A stretch of DNA of 64,000 nt from Pseudomonas sp. Its GTDB lineage: Bacteria; Pseudomonadota; Gammaproteobacteria; Pseudomonadales; Pseudomonadaceae. This document shows positions 36,134-46,454 of the stretch, piece after piece (position 1 is the stretch's first letter; every line of letters starts with the position of its first letter). The stretch is from positions 186,001 through 250,000 of the forward strand of contig VMRT01000009.1 in assembly GCA_007713455.1 (NCBI GenBank), written 5' to 3'. Under the pieces are notes generated by a model, which was given only the letters and a program-made list of their open reading frames with translations, was not told the origin of the DNA and searched no databases. The position numbers were made by a program, and so were the translations under genes.

Positions 36134-36897
36134 TGTTCGCTGTAATTCCGTAACAGACCGCCATCGACCACCAGGGTAGTCCCGGTGATGTAGTCGGCAT
36201 CCGGAGAAGCCAGAAAGGCGACGACTCCGGCCACATCGCGTGGCCTGCCCAGGCGTCCGACGGGGATGTTCTGCAGCAGGCTGTCGAGCTTCTCCGGCTG
36301 GTTCATCAGCTCGCGATTGATCGGCGTTTCCACTGCGCCCGGCGCCACGTTGTTCACCGTGATGCCCAGCGGCGCGAGTTCGATGGCGATGTTGCGCATG
36401 AGCATTTTCAGCCCGCCCTTGCTCGCACAGTAGGCGGTGAAGTTGGGGTGCGGCAATTCCTCGTGCACCGAACTGTTGTTGATGATCCGCCCGCCACGGC
36501 CCTGCTCACGCAAATAGCGGGCGAAGGCCTGGGCGAGGAAGAACGGCCCGCGCAGGTTGACGTCGAGTACCCGGTCGTAGTCGCCCTCCTCGGCGTCGAG
36601 AAATGCGGCGTGGGTCTGTACCCCGGCGTTGTTCACCAGGATATCCAGTCGGCCCATGCGCTCGATGCTCTCGCGCACCAGCCGCTGGCATTGCTCGACC
36701 TGGCTGACGTCCGCGGCGATGAAGCAGACCCGCCGCCCCACGGCGCGTACTTGCTCAAGGCTGGCACGGGCCTCGTCATCTTCCTCGCGACCGTTGATGA
36801 CCACGTCGGCCCCCTCCTCGGCCAGGCGCACGGCGATGCCGAGGCCGATGCCGTGAGTACTGCCGGTGACCAGAGCCACCTGATTCTGCAAGCGCAT
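36130..36897 (-). CDS. SDR-family glucose 1-dehydrogenase-like oxidoreductase
   Basis: A 255-residue classical short-chain dehydrogenase. The nucleotide motif is VTGSTHGIGLGIA (about 10-22), NNAG at about 90, catalytic Ser in NNSSVHEELPHPN, YxxxK in YCASKGG, and a C-terminal TLVVDGGLLRNYSEQ. It resembles Bacillus glucose 1-dehydrogenases. The ATG at 36897 follows GGAGGT. The four-base overlap with trehalase suggests that glucose released from trehalose is oxidised to gluconolactone; this is inference, since SDR substrates are hard to predict. Confidence 0.84.
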   Translation of the reverse strand: MRLQNQVALVTGSTHGIGLGIAVRLAEEGADVVINGREEDDEARASLEQVRAVGRRVCFIAADVSQVEQCQRLVRESIERMGRLDILVNNAGVQTHAAFLDAEEGDYDRVLDVNLRGPFFLAQAFARYLREQGRGGRIINNSSVHEELPHPNFTAYCASKGGLKMLMRNIAIELAPLGITVNNVAPGAVETPINRELMNQPEKLDSLLQNIPVGRLGRPRDVAGVVAFLASPDADYITGTTLVVDGGLLRNYSEQ

Positions 36898-37101
36898 TGC
36901 GACCTCCGTACGCACGTCGCCTGAACGCGACGCCGTTTCGATTGGCGATGCAGATGAGACGGAGCGAGCCTTCGCGCGTTCCCTCATCCGTCGGATCGGC
37001 GCAGCTGGTCGCGCCGTGGCTTTACGTTAGCCGCCTAATCTTTCTCTCCTCCGGACAAAGGCGCAAAATGGCCGGCTCTCCGCTGCTCGTCGAAGGACGT
37101 C

Positions 37102-37992
37102 ATGGCTACCGCCAATCTGCGCAAGGGTTATCTGCTGGGGCTGGCCACGTTCAGCATCTGGGGCATGTTCCCGCTCTACTTCAAGGCACTCGAGCAGTAC
37201 GGCGCGCTGGAGATCGTTACCCAGCGGGTGATCTGGTCGGCAGTGTTCGGCTCGCTGGTGCTGCTGGTCTGGCGTCACCCCGGCTGGTGGCGCGAACTGC
37301 TCGCGCACCCGCGACGGCTTGGCGTGCTCGGCATCTCCAGTGTGCTGATCGCCGCCAACTGGCTGATCTACGTCTGGGCGGTGAACCACGACCGGATGGT
37401 CGAAGCCAGCCTGGGCTACTACATCAATCCGCTGGTCAACGTGCTGCTCGGCATGATCGTGCTGCGCGAGCGGCTGCGCCCGCTGCAGTGGCTGGCGGTG
37501 GCGATGGCCACCGTCGGTGTCAGCCTGCAGCTGCTGATGCTCGGCGAATTCCCGTGGATTTCCATCGTGCTGGCGCTGAGCTTCGGCAGCTACGGTCTGC
37601 TACGCAAGCTGGCACCGGTGGCCGCGTTGCCCGGGCTGGTGGTGGAAACCTGGATGTTGTTGCCGGTAGCGCTGGTCTGGCTGTTCTGGTTCAGCAGCGG
37701 CACGAGTACGGAACCTGCGTTCTGGACCAGCAGCGACGCGCTCTGGCTGATGGCCGCAGGCCCGGTGACGCTGATCCCGCTGCTCGGCTTCAACGCCGCC
37801 GCGCGCCACCTGCCGTATTCGACGCTCGGATTTTTGCAGTACCTGACGCCGACGCTGCTGCTGATCCTCGCCGTGCAGTTGTTCGGCGAGCCGTTCCCGG
37901 TCGATCGACAATTGGCCTTCTTCTGCATCTGGGCCGGGCTTGCGGTGTACAGCCTGGACGCCTGGCGCATCATGCGCAAAAGCGCCGGCTGA
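37102..37992 (+). CDS. rarD: EamA-family protein RarD
   Basis: A 296-residue transporter with ten predicted helices. The N-terminus KGYLLGLATFSIWGMFPLYFK and ANWLIYVWAVNHDRMVEASLGYYINPLVNVLLG are diagnostic for RarD. The ATG follows GAAGGA. RarD is a DMT-superfamily member named from chloramphenicol sensitivity; its physiological substrate is not known. It is monocistronic and convergent with the GcvR-like gene. Confidence 0.9.
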   Translation: MATANLRKGYLLGLATFSIWGMFPLYFKALEQYGALEIVTQRVIWSAVFGSLVLLVWRHPGWWRELLAHPRRLGVLGISSVLIAANWLIYVWAVNHDRMVEASLGYYINPLVNVLLGMIVLRERLRPLQWLAVAMATVGVSLQLLMLGEFPWISIVLALSFGSYGLLRKLAPVAALPGLVVETWMLLPVALVWLFWFSSGTSTEPAFWTSSDALWLMAAGPVTLIPLLGFNAAARHLPYSTLGFLQYLTPTLLLILAVQLFGEPFPVDRQLAFFCIWAGLAVYSLDAWRIMRKSAG

Positions 37993-38008
37993 AAATGCCG
38001 GCGAACGA

Positions 38009-38533
38009 CTAGGATTTCTCTGTCGGCTGCAGCTTGAGTTCGACCATCAGGTCATCGGCCAGGGCTTCCAGACGCTGTTGCAGGACCTCCAGCGACAGCT
38101 CGCTCGGCACGGCCAGACGCACTTCGGCACGGAACAGCAGCTCGCTGCTCATCGGCGCCGGCAGCACCTCGGTATCCAGGCTTTCCAGGTTGACGCCGTG
38201 TGTGGCCAGCAGATGGGTAATGTCGCGGACAATGCCCGGGCGGTCGTTGCCGACCAGCTCCAGCTGAATTTCCTGCCAGCTCGCCGCTGGCTCCGTGCCG
38301 CTGTGCGCCAGCAGGACGCGAATGCCCTGCGCCTCAAGCCCCTGCAACGCGGCGGTCAGCTCGGCATGCGCCTGCTGCGGCACGGCCACGCGCAGGATGC
38401 CGGCGAACTGTCCGGCCATGCGCGACATCCGGCTCTCCAGCCAGTTGCCGCCGTGATCGGCGATGCACTTTGCCAGTCGTTCGACCAAACCGGGCTGATC
38501 TTCGGCGATAACAGTAAGAACGAGGTGATCCAT
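38009..38533 (-). CDS. Glycine cleavage system regulator-like protein with two ACT domains (GcvR-like)
   Basis: A 174-residue protein made of two ACT domains: residues 1-80 (MDHLVLTVIAEDQPGLVERLAKCIADHGGNW) and 90-170 (LELVGNDRPGIVRDITHLLATHGVNLESL). This is the GcvR architecture; in E. coli, GcvR binds glycine and holds GcvA in repressing form. The ATG at 38533 follows AGGAG. It is divergent to glcB. Its role here may be the same or a different amino-acid-responsive control. Confidence 0.85.
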   Translation of the reverse strand: MDHLVLTVIAEDQPGLVERLAKCIADHGGNWLESRMSRMAGQFAGILRVAVPQQAHAELTAALQGLEAQGIRVLLAHSGTEPAASWQEIQLELVGNDRPGIVRDITHLLATHGVNLESLDTEVLPAPMSSELLFRAEVRLAVPSELSLEVLQQRLEALADDLMVELKLQPTEKS

Positions 38534-38763
38534 GGACGGCTCCTGTGCTGGGAAAGCGCCAACGCGGTAGCGAAGGCCCATTAGGTATAGCAAGGCACTC
38601 GTCTCGACGACAGCCCCGCGTCATCGCCACACAGGGCTGCCAGGGCGAAAGACCGGCTCTTTCGGCGGACTGATTTTCCCCGGCGCTTCATGTAGTATCC
38701 GGCGACTCGGACTACAAGAAACGAAACTGTCCGTCGAATTAGAAGAACCAAGTGAGGCGAGTA

Positions 38764-40944
38764 ATGACTGAGCGCGTTCAAGTCGGTGGCCTGCAGGTCG
38801 CCAAAGTCCTGTACGACTTCGTGAACAACGAAGCGATTCCCGGTACCGGCGTCGATGCCGCCGCCTTCTGGGCTGGCGCCGACAGCGTCATCCACGACCT
38901 GGCGCCGAAGAACCGCGCGCTGCTGGCCAAGCGCGACGAGCTGCAGGCGCAGATTGACGCCTGGCACCAGGCTCGCGCCGGTCAGGCCCACGACGCCGTG
39001 GCGTACAAAAGCTTCCTGCAGGAAATCGGCTACCTGCTGCCGGAAGCCGAAGACTTCCAGGCCACCACCGAGAACGTCGACGAAGAAATCGCCCGCATGG
39101 CCGGCCCGCAGCTGGTAGTGCCGATCATGAACGCGCGCTTCGCCCTGAACGCCGCCAACGCCCGCTGGGGTTCGCTGTACGACGCCCTGTACGGCACCGA
39201 CGCCATCTCCGAAGCGGACGGCGCCACCAAGGGCCCGGGCTACAACGAGATCCGCGGCAACAAGGTCATCGCCTACGCGCGCAACTTCCTCAATGAAGCC
39301 GCACCGCTGGCAACCGGCTCCCACGTCGATTCCACCGGCTACCGCATCGAAGGCGGCAAGCTGGTCGTTTCGCTCAAAGACGGCAACACCACCGGCCTGA
39401 AGAACCCGGCCCAGCTGCAGGGCTTCCAGGGCGAAGCCAGCGCACCGATCGCCGTGCTGCTGAAGAACAACGGCATCCACTTCGAGATCCAGATCGACCC
39501 GGCCAGCCCGATCGGCCAGACCGATGCCGCCGGCGTGAAGGACATCCTGATGGAATCGGCACTGACCACCATCATGGACTGCGAAGACTCCATCGCCGCG
39601 GTCGACGCCGACGACAAGACCATCGTCTACCGCAACTGGCTCGGCCTGATGAAGGGCGACCTGGTCGAGGAGCTGGAAAAGGGCGGCAAGCGCATCACCC
39701 GCGCGATGAACCCGGACCGCGTCTACACCAAGGCCGACGGCAACGGCGAGCTGACCCTGCATGGCCGCTCCCTGCTGTTCATCCGTAACGTCGGTCACCT
39801 GATGACCAACGACGCCATCCTCGACAAGGAAGGCAACGAAGTGCCGGAAGGCATCATGGACGGCCTGTTCACCAGCCTGATCGCGGTGCACAACCTCAAC
39901 GGCAACACCAGCCGCAAGAACACCCGCACCGGCTCGATGTACATCGTCAAGCCGAAGATGCACGGCCCGGAAGAAGTGGCTTTCGCCACCGAGCTGTTCG
40001 GCCGCGTCGAGGACGTCCTCGGTCTGCCGCGCAACACCCTGAAGGTCGGCATCATGGACGAGGAGCGTCGTACCACGATCAACCTCAAGGCCTGCATCAA
40101 GGAAGCGCGCGAGCGCGTGGTGTTCATCAACACCGGCTTCCTCGACCGCACCGGTGACGAAATCCACACCTCCATGGAAGCCGGCCCGATGGTGCGCAAG
40201 GCGGCCATGAAGGCCGAGAAGTGGATCAGCGCCTACGAGAACAACAACGTAGACGTGGGTCTGGCCTGCGGCCTGCAGGGCAAGGCGCAGATCGGCAAGG
40301 GCATGTGGGCCATGCCTGACCTGATGGCTGCGATGCTCGAGCAGAAGGTCGGCCACCCCATGGCCGGTGCCAACACCGCCTGGGTACCGTCGCCGACCGC
40401 TGCCACCCTGCACGCCATGCACTACCACAAGATCGACGTGCAGGCGCGTCAGGTGGAACTGGCCAAGCGCGAGAAGGCGTCCATCGACGACATCCTCACC
40501 ATCCCGCTGGCGCAAGACACCAACTGGAGCGAGGAAGAGAAGCAGAACGAGCTGGACAACAACTCGCAGGGCATCCTCGGCTACATGGTCCGCTGGGTCG
40601 AACAGGGCGTCGGTTGCTCCAAGGTACCGGACATCAACGACATCGCGCTGATGGAAGACCGCGCCACCCTGCGTATCTCCAGCCAGCACGTAGCCAACTG
40701 GATGCGCCATGGCGTCGTTACCAAGGATCAGGTGCTCGCAAGCCTCAAGCGCATGGCACCGGTGGTTGACCGCCAGAACCAGGGCGACCCACTGTACCGC
40801 CCGATGGCGCCGGACTTCGACAACAGCGTGGCCTTCCAGGCTGCCCTGGAGCTGGTCCTCGAAGGCACCAAGCAGCCCAACGGCTACACCGAGCCGGTGT
40901 TGCACCGCCGCCGTCGTGAGTTCAAGGCCAAGAACGGCCTGTAA
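38764..40944 (+). CDS. glcB: Malate synthase G
   Basis: A 726-residue enzyme condensing glyoxylate and acetyl-CoA to malate. The length and sequence are those of the monomeric G isoform (E. coli GlcB, 723). Key parts are the catalytic base region [33 protein letters not shown] and [21 protein letters not shown]; the TIM-barrel core is intact. It has its own promoter region and a strong terminator, so it is monocistronic. It works in the glyoxylate shunt and in glyoxylate/acetate growth. The start ATG at 38764 follows GAGGCG. Confidence 0.97.
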   Translation: MTERVQVGGLQVAKVLYDFVNNEAIPGTGVDAAAFWAGADSVIHDLAPKNRALLAKRDELQAQIDAWHQARAGQAHDAVAYKSFLQEIGYLLPEAEDFQATTENVDEEIARMAGPQLVVPIMNARFALNAANARWGSLYDALYGTDAISEADGATKGPGYNEIRGNKVIAYARNFLNEAAPLATGSHVDSTGYRIEGGKLVVSLKDGNTTGLKNPAQLQGFQGEASAPIAVLLKNNGIHFEIQIDPASPIGQTDAAGVKDILMESALTTIMDCEDSIAAVDADDKTIVYRNWLGLMKGDLVEELEKGGKRITRAMNPDRVYTKADGNGELTLHGRSLLFIRNVGHLMTNDAILDKEGNEVPEGIMDGLFTSLIAVHNLNGNTSRKNTRTGSMYIVKPKMHGPEEVAFATELFGRVEDVLGLPRNTLKVGIMDEERRTTINLKACIKEARERVVFINTGFLDRTGDEIHTSMEAGPMVRKAAMKAEKWISAYENNNVDVGLACGLQGKAQIGKGMWAMPDLMAAMLEQKVGHPMAGANTAWVPSPTAATLHAMHYHKIDVQARQVELAKREKASIDDILTIPLAQDTNWSEEEKQNELDNNSQGILGYMVRWVEQGVGCSKVPDINDIALMEDRATLRISSQHVANWMRHGVVTKDQVLASLKRMAPVVDRQNQGDPLYRPMAPDFDNSVAFQAALELVLEGTKQPNGYTEPVLHRRRREFKAKNGL

Positions 40945-40966
40945 CCCGCGTCCGAGCTGCACAAGA

Positions 40967-40990
40967 ACCGCCCTTCGGGGCGGTTTTTTT
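40967..40990 (+). terminator. Rho-independent terminator after glcB
   Basis: Stem ACCGCCC/GGGCGGT with a TTCG tetraloop, followed by seven Ts counting the last stem base. It stands 23 bases after the stop. Confidence 0.93.
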
Positions 40991-41015
40991 ATGCCCGCAA
41001 TCCGCCCGGCGGCCC

Positions 41016-41042
41016 TCAAGTTAACTCTGTTACAACCGATAA
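41016..41042 (+). promoter_or_regulatory. Sigma-28 (FliA)-type promoter for the chemoreceptor operon
   Basis: TCAAGTTA (41016-41023), an 11-bp spacer and ACCGATAA (41035-41042) match the flagellar sigma-28 consensus TAAAGTTT-N11-GCCGATAA at 13 of 16 fixed positions, with exact spacing. It lies 104 bases before the chemoreceptor start, which fits co-expression with motility genes. Confidence 0.65.
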
Positions 41043-41146
41043 CGTGACCCGAATGCGGTTTTCGGTCACAATTGCTCCAGAAACTGGCATTTGGCCATCA
41101 ACGTGCTCTTCGTAGTACCCGTAGCCCCTGCACTGGAGTTCGATGC

Positions 41147-42769
41147 ATGCTGAAGAACCTCTCGCTGACCGCCAAGCTTTCCCTGGTACCCGCCGTCGCC
41201 CTGGTCGGACTCGTGCTGTATGTGGTCTACACCTCGTTGCAGCTCTCGGCAACCGACTCACGGCTGGTTCTGCTGGAGACCCGCAGCTATCCGACCCTGG
41301 AAAAGGCCGACGCGGTGATCTTCCAGTTCTCCCGCGTGCCGGCGTTGCTGAACAACGCAGTGGCGGCGGGTGAGCCGGGCATTCTCGACGAAGCGCGCGA
41401 GGTCCTGCAGCAGATCGACAGCCAGCAGCAGGCCCTGGCGTCGCTGTTGAGCGAGCAGCGTCAGCAGCATCAGGCATTGAGCGACTGGCGCAAGGCGGTG
41501 CGCGACTATGCCGACAATGCACTCGCTGCGTCGACCAAGTTGATCGACGGCAGCGCCTCGTTCGACGACCTGCGACCCAGCCTGGATCGTATGGCCAGTG
41601 ATCTGGCGCAGGCGCAGAAGCTCGGCAGCGACTTCCGCGCCCAGGCCTACGACGATTTCCAGCAGACCCTGGTGCAGACCCGCGAAGCCAACGCGGCGAC
41701 CACCCGCCTGGGCATCATTCTCAGCCTGGTACTGGTGGTGCTGGTCAGCCTCGGCGCCTGGCTGGTGATCCGCAGCGTGATGGTCAACATCCGCGGCGTG
41801 ATTACCTCGCTGCAGTCGATCGCCCGCGGCGACGGCGATCTGACCCAGCGCGTGAACGTCGAGTCCAACGACGAGATCGGCGCGATGATCGAGCTGTTCA
41901 ACAGCTTCCTCGACAAGCTGCAGCGCACCATCCGCGAGATCATCGAGGCCGCCAACCCGCTGGGTCAGGTCTCCAAGGAGCTGTACAAGCTCACCCAGGG
42001 TTCGGAAGAGAACGCCAAGTCGCAGCAGCACCACACCGATTCGATAACCCGCGACATCCTCACCATGACCGGCAGCATTCAGGAAGTCGCGCAGCGCTCG
42101 CAGCAGGCATCCGACGAGGCCAATTCTGCGGCGCGGCAGGCGGCCACTGCGCGCGAGCACGTCGGCAGCCTGTCGACCGGCATCAGTGACCTGGGCGACA
42201 GCGTGATGGGCGCGGTCAAGGCCATGGAACAACTGGAGGAAGAAACCCAGGAAGTCGGCTCGGTGCTGACCGTCATCCGCAGCATCGCCGAACAGACCAA
42301 CCTGCTGGCACTCAACGCCGCCATCGAAGCCGCCCGCGCCGGCGAGCAGGGCCGCGGTTTTGCGGTCGTCGCAGACGAGGTGCGCAATCTGGCGCAGAAG
42401 ACCGCGGCGTCCACCGCCGAGATCCAGCAGATCATCCAGCGCCTGCAGAACAGCGCTAACACCGTGCTCAACGTGATGACCAGCAATGGCGAGAAGTCCC
42501 GCGCCAGCATCGAGCGCTCCATCGAGGCCACTCAGCTGCTGGAAGCCATCGCCGGCACGGTCAACCAGATCGACGAACTCAACGCCGGCATCGCCCAGTT
42601 CACCCAGGAGCAGATCGGCCTGTCGAGTTCCATCAGACAAGAAACTCAAGTGTTGCAGCAGGACGCACAAGCAACCGCAAACGGCGCCGAAGCCACCGCC
42701 CGCCTTGGCGAGCAACTGGTGAGTACCGGAGACCACCTGCGCGCGGCTACGGGCCAATTCCGTGTTTAA
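41147..42769 (+). CDS. Methyl-accepting chemotaxis protein
   Basis: A 540-residue chemoreceptor. The layout is TM1 (about 11-32), a four-helix-bundle periplasmic domain (33-185), TM2 (188-210), HAMP (210-260) and a cytoplasmic signalling hairpin with the conserved tip [20 protein letters not shown] and [15 protein letters not shown]. The ligand is unknown. The ATG at 41147 follows GGAG. The next two genes encode an outer-membrane porin (frameshifted) and a small periplasmic PstS-like protein, so the receptor may sense the solute taken up by them. A FliA-type promoter lies upstream. Confidence 0.93.
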   Translation: MLKNLSLTAKLSLVPAVALVGLVLYVVYTSLQLSATDSRLVLLETRSYPTLEKADAVIFQFSRVPALLNNAVAAGEPGILDEAREVLQQIDSQQQALASLLSEQRQQHQALSDWRKAVRDYADNALAASTKLIDGSASFDDLRPSLDRMASDLAQAQKLGSDFRAQAYDDFQQTLVQTREANAATTRLGIILSLVLVVLVSLGAWLVIRSVMVNIRGVITSLQSIARGDGDLTQRVNVESNDEIGAMIELFNSFLDKLQRTIREIIEAANPLGQVSKELYKLTQGSEENAKSQQHHTDSITRDILTMTGSIQEVAQRSQQASDEANSAARQAATAREHVGSLSTGISDLGDSVMGAVKAMEQLEEETQEVGSVLTVIRSIAEQTNLLALNAAIEAARAGEQGRGFAVVADEVRNLAQKTAASTAEIQQIIQRLQNSANTVLNVMTSNGEKSRASIERSIEATQLLEAIAGTVNQIDELNAGIAQFTQEQIGLSSSIRQETQVLQQDAQATANGAEATARLGEQLVSTGDHLRAATGQFRV

Positions 42770-42788
42770 CGATTTTCTGGAGCATCCA

Positions 42789-43930
42789 ATGACTGCACTT
42801 CGTGTCGCCGGTCTGGCAGCTGTCTGCCTGGCCGTCACCCCTGCCTTCGCCCTGGAACAGGGTGAACATCGCTTCAACGGTTTCGGTACACCGTCGGTTT
42901 CACCCACCTCGGCGGCGAAGATGATGGTCGCAGCTACGGCATCCAGGGCCAGACCAACGACTCCTGGCGCGGCGATCAGCTGTCCAAGTTCGGCGCGCAG
43001 CTGAGCTACGGCATCACCGACACCCTGGGCGTGACTGTCCAGGCCACGGCCAAGGCGCAACAGGACGAGTGGAAAGCCAACCTGGAATGGGCCTACCTGT
43101 CGCTGCAGGCCAACGACCAGCTGATGCTCCGCGCCGGCCGCCTGCGCAGCCCGGTGTACATGTATTCCGAAAGCCTCGACGTCGGCTACAGCTACCCCTG
43201 GCTGCGCCTGCCCGACGAGGTCTACAGCCAGGTCCAGGTGACCAACTACGAAGGCGCCGATGCGGTCTACACCGTGCCGCTGTCGTACGGCTCGGTGACC
43301 TTCCAGGTTGCCGGCGGCCAGGCAAAGAACCGCGACTACTACGCCTACGACGAGCAGTTCGATATCGACTACGGCAACCTGTTCGGCGCCAGCGTCAGCC
43401 TGGCCACCAACGATTTCGGCATGCTGCGCATCGGTTATGTCGAGGCGGATATCACCACCGATATCAGCGGCACGGTGGATGTTGGCGGCGGCACGATGCG
43501 AACCCTCAGCCTGCTGGATCTGGACAAGGAAAAAGGCAAGTTCACTTCGATCGGCTACCAGTACGACAACGGCACCTGGGTCAGCAGCAACGAGTGGACC
43601 TCGCGCATGATCGAGAACGATGACATGGAAGCGATCGACTCCTTCTACCTGATGGGCGGCCGTCGTTTCGGCGACTTCCTGCCGCATGTCACCTACGCAC
43701 AGCTGGACGACAACGGTGGCCGTCAGAGCTCCTGGACCCTGGGCTTGAACTACCAGGCCGCACCGACCGTGGTGGTGAAGGGCGAGTACAAGCGCGTCGA
43801 TACCAAGAATGGCTATGACGGCGTGTTCACTCGTAGCGCTCAAGAGGTCTTCGACAACGCCGTCGGGATTGCCCCGGCCCGCAACTACGACGGCGACATC
43901 GTTTCCGTCGGCGTCGATTTCGTATTCTGA
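42789..43930 (+). pseudogene. Outer-membrane porin gene interrupted by a frameshift
   Basis: The gene starts at an ATG after GGAG, with a signal peptide (TALRVAGLAAVCLAVTPAFA) and EQGEHRFNGFGT. The frame then fails; the remaining protein continues in another frame as VGFTHLGGEDDGRSYGIQG and on to a final DFVF strand. The break lies in TACACC at 42887-42892. Removing one AC pair restores a 379-residue porin from 42789 to 43930. The product looks like a 16-strand small-solute porin. It may be a true pseudogene, a phase-variable state or a sequencing error. It sits between the chemoreceptor and the PstS-like gene in one operon. Confidence 0.82.
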
Positions 43931-43941
43931 GGAGCGTCCCG

Positions 43942-44346
43942 ATGAAAGCATCCATTCGCATCCTCGGCGCTGCCGCGCTGTTCGGCCTGGCTTCGCTGGC
44001 TCAGGCCGAGGTCGCCGTGATCGTCAATCCCGGCGCAGCCAAGGCACCGTCACAGTCCGAGGTCGCCAACATCTTCCTGGGCAAGGACAAGTCCTTGAAG
44101 GGCGTCGACCAGGCGGGCTGGAACCCGGCCAAGGAAGCCTTCTATGCCGGCGTGACCAGCAAGAACGAGTCGCAGCTCAAGTCCTATTGGTCGGGCCTGA
44201 TCTTCACCGGCAAGGGCCAGCCGCTACCGAGCGTCGCCGATGACGCCGCAGTAGTGGCCAGGGTCGCGGCCGAAGCCGATGCCATCGGCTACGTCGACAG
44301 CGCGGCCGTCAATGACTCGGTCAAGGTCCTGTTCACCCTGCCCTGA
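43942..44346 (+). CDS. Small PstS-like periplasmic binding protein
   Basis: A 134-residue protein with a signal peptide (residues 1-22, ending SLAQA), then a single short lobe resembling the phosphate-binding PstS family (VIVNPGAAKAPSQSEVANIFLGK, YWSGLIFTGKGQPL, VAAEADAIGYVDS). PstS proteins are normally about 320 residues, so this is the known short, one-lobe form. It probably helps sense or carry a small anion; function unproven. It starts 11 bases after the porin stop with GAGGAG. Confidence 0.8.
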   Translation: MKASIRILGAAALFGLASLAQAEVAVIVNPGAAKAPSQSEVANIFLGKDKSLKGVDQAGWNPAKEAFYAGVTSKNESQLKSYWSGLIFTGKGQPLPSVADDAAVVARVAAEADAIGYVDSAAVNDSVKVLFTLP

Positions 44347-44366
44347 GCTCGATGACGAAGCAAAGG

Positions 44367-44391
44367 AGCCGGCCCCGGTGGCCGGCTTTTT
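44367..44391 (+). terminator. Rho-independent terminator after the chemoreceptor operon
   Basis: An 8-bp stem (AGCCGGCC/GGCCGGCT) with a 5-base loop, followed by Ts, 20 bases after the PstS-like stop. Confidence 0.88.
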
Positions 44392-44531
44392 CATGCCCGC
44401 GTTTCACCGCAACAGCGCGAAACATGAGGCTGACCCTGATCAGCTCCCCCGCCCCTTGAGCTGACTAGACTTACGTCCAATTGGGTCCGACTGACCTGCA
44501 GCCCACCATTAACAAAAAATGGAAGCCAACC

Positions 44532-46454
44532 ATGAGCACACCCGACGCTGGGAAGACGGCTGTACTGCAGAACATCCACGGCACCATGGAGTTTCTGCGC
44601 AAGTACGCTCCGTTCAACCAGATGGAGCCGGCCCACCTGGCCTACCTGGTGGAGAACTGTGCGCTGCGCTTCTATGCCGAAGGCGATTGCATCATTTCCC
44701 CCGAAGACGGCGTGGTGCAGCAGTTTTATATCGTCAAGCAGGGCCGCGTGCATGGTCAGCGCCCGCATACCGCCAAGCGCGGCACCGACACCACCTTCGA
44801 GGTCATCGTCGGCGAATGCTTCCCGATGGCCGCGCTCATGGGCGAACGAGCGACCCGCACCGCGCATCTGGCCGCCGAAGACACCTTCTGCTTCCTGCTC
44901 GGCAAGCCCGCCTTCGTCCAACTGGTGTCCAAGTCTCCGGTGTTCCGTGATTTCGCCATGCGCGGCGTCAGCAGCCTGCTCGATCTGGTCAACCAGCAGG
45001 CGCAGATGCGCGCGGTGGAAAACCTCGGCGAGCAGTACTCGCTCGAAACAAGCATCGGCGAGCTGGCGCTTCACCACCCGGTGTCCTGCCTACCGTCCAA
45101 GCCGATCAACGAGGCGGTCGCGATGATGCAGGAGAGCAATGTCGGCAGCATCGTCATCGTCGATGAAGCTTTGCACCCGCAAGGCATCTTCACACTGCGC
45201 GATCTGCGACGGGTAATCGGTACCGGCACCACCGACCTGAGCCAGCCGATCTCCCAGTTCATGACGCACGATCCGTTCTACCTGCCGCCGGACGCCACCG
45301 CCTTCGACGCGGCGATCGCCATGACCGAACGGCACATCGCCCATGTTTGCGTGGTGGAGAATGGCCTGCTGCGTGGCGTAATTTCCGAGCGCGACCTGTT
45401 TTCCCTGCAGCGCGTGGATCTGGTGCACCTGGCGCAGACCATCCGTCACGCCGATCGCGTCGATGCGCTGGTGGTCATCCGCGATCGCATCAAGCAACTG
45501 GTCGACAACATGCTCGCCCACGGCGCCTCGTCGACGCAGATCACCCATATCGTCACGCTGCTCAATGATCACACCGTATGCCGGGTGATTGAGCTGGCCA
45601 TCCAGCACATTGGCGATCCGGGCGTGCCCTTCACCTGGCTGTGTTTCGGCAGCGAAGGCCGCCAGGAGCAGACCCTGTACACCGACCAGGACAACGGCAT
45701 CCTCTTCGAGGCCGCCGACGCCGCGGAGGCCGCGCATATCCGCGGACGTCTGCTGCCGCTCGCCGAACGCATCAACCGTGACCTAGACACCTGCGGTTTC
45801 ACGCTGTGCAAAGGCAACATCATGGCCAGCAACCCGCAGCTGTGCCTGTCGCGCCAGGAATGGAGCCGCCGCTTCAGCTCCTTCGTGCGCGAGGCAACGC
45901 CGGAAAATCTGCTCGGCAGCACCATCTATTTCGATCTGCGCAGCATCTGGGGGCCTTCGGAAGGCTGCGAACAGCTGCGCCGCGACCTGCTCGAGGAAAT
46001 CAACGACAACCGCCTGTTCCAGCGCATGATGGCCGAAAACGCCTTGCGTCATCGCCCGCCGGTGGGCCGCTTCCGTGATTTCGTCGTGGCGCGCAAGGGC
46101 GAAGGCAAAGACACGCTCGACCTCAAGGTGCAGGGCCTGACACCCTTCGTCGATGGCGCCCGCCTACTTGCACTGAGCAACGACATCGGCACCTGCAACA
46201 CGCTGGAGCGGCTGCGCAAGCTGGTGGAGAAAGGCGTCATCGAAGCGAAGGATGGCGCGGCCTATGAAGAGGCCTACCATTTCATCCAGCAGACACGCAT
46301 GCAGCACCACCAACAGCAAGCACGCGATGGACTGCCCTATTCCAACCGCCTGGATCCGGATACTCTCAACGTGCTGGACCGCCGAATCCTCCGCGAGTCC
46401 TTCCGCCAGGCCCAGCGGTTACAGGCCAGTCTCGCGGTGCGCTATCAACTATGA
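44532..46454 (+). CDS. Cyclic-nucleotide-binding-like, CBS-pair and DUF294 nucleotidyltransferase-like protein
   Basis: A 640-residue cytoplasmic protein. Domains in order are a CNMP-like beta-barrel (about 30-130), two CBS domains (about 165-285, with VGSIVIVDEA and AHVCVVENGLLRGVISERDLF), the DUF294 nucleotidyltransferase-like domain (about 320-470, with GSEGRQEQTLYTDQDNG) and DUF294_C (to about 620). The GS-x-GR-x-E and DxD-type residues look intact, so uridylyl- or adenylyltransfer is possible but untested. The stop overlaps the start of the exonuclease gene (ATGA). In Pseudomonas this pair commonly lies beside the DUF4212/Na+ symporter genes found here, suggesting control of acetate or carboxylate use. 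Confidence 0.88.
   Translation: MSTPDAGKTAVLQNIHGTMEFLRKYAPFNQMEPAHLAYLVENCALRFYAEGDCIISPEDGVVQQFYIVKQGRVHGQRPHTAKRGTDTTFEVIVGECFPMAALMGERATRTAHLAAEDTFCFLLGKPAFVQLVSKSPVFRDFAMRGVSSLLDLVNQQAQMRAVENLGEQYSLETSIGELALHHPVSCLPSKPINEAVAMMQESNVGSIVIVDEALHPQGIFTLRDLRRVIGTGTTDLSQPISQFMTHDPFYLPPDATAFDAAIAMTERHIAHVCVVENGLLRGVISERDLFSLQRVDLVHLAQTIRHADRVDALVVIRDRIKQLVDNMLAHGASSTQITHIVTLLNDHTVCRVIELAIQHIGDPGVPFTWLCFGSEGRQEQTLYTDQDNGILFEAADAAEAAHIRGRLLPLAERINRDLDTCGFTLCKGNIMASNPQLCLSRQEWSRRFSSFVREATPENLLGSTIYFDLRSIWGPSEGCEQLRRDLLEEINDNRLFQRMMAENALRHRPPVGRFRDFVVARKGEGKDTLDLKVQGLTPFVDGARLLALSNDIGTCNTLERLRKLVEKGVIEAKDGAAYEEAYHFIQQTRMQHHQQQARDGLPYSNRLDPDTLNVLDRRILRESFRQAQRLQASLAVRYQL

Noticed and set aside
38581..41019. 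An 812-residue minus-strand frame over glcB
   Set aside because: It is the antisense of malate synthase G and has no recognisable motif.
41258..43951. An 897-residue minus-strand frame opposite the chemoreceptor and porin
   Set aside because: It is a shadow frame in GC-rich DNA. The chemoreceptor on the plus strand has an intact HAMP and signalling tip.
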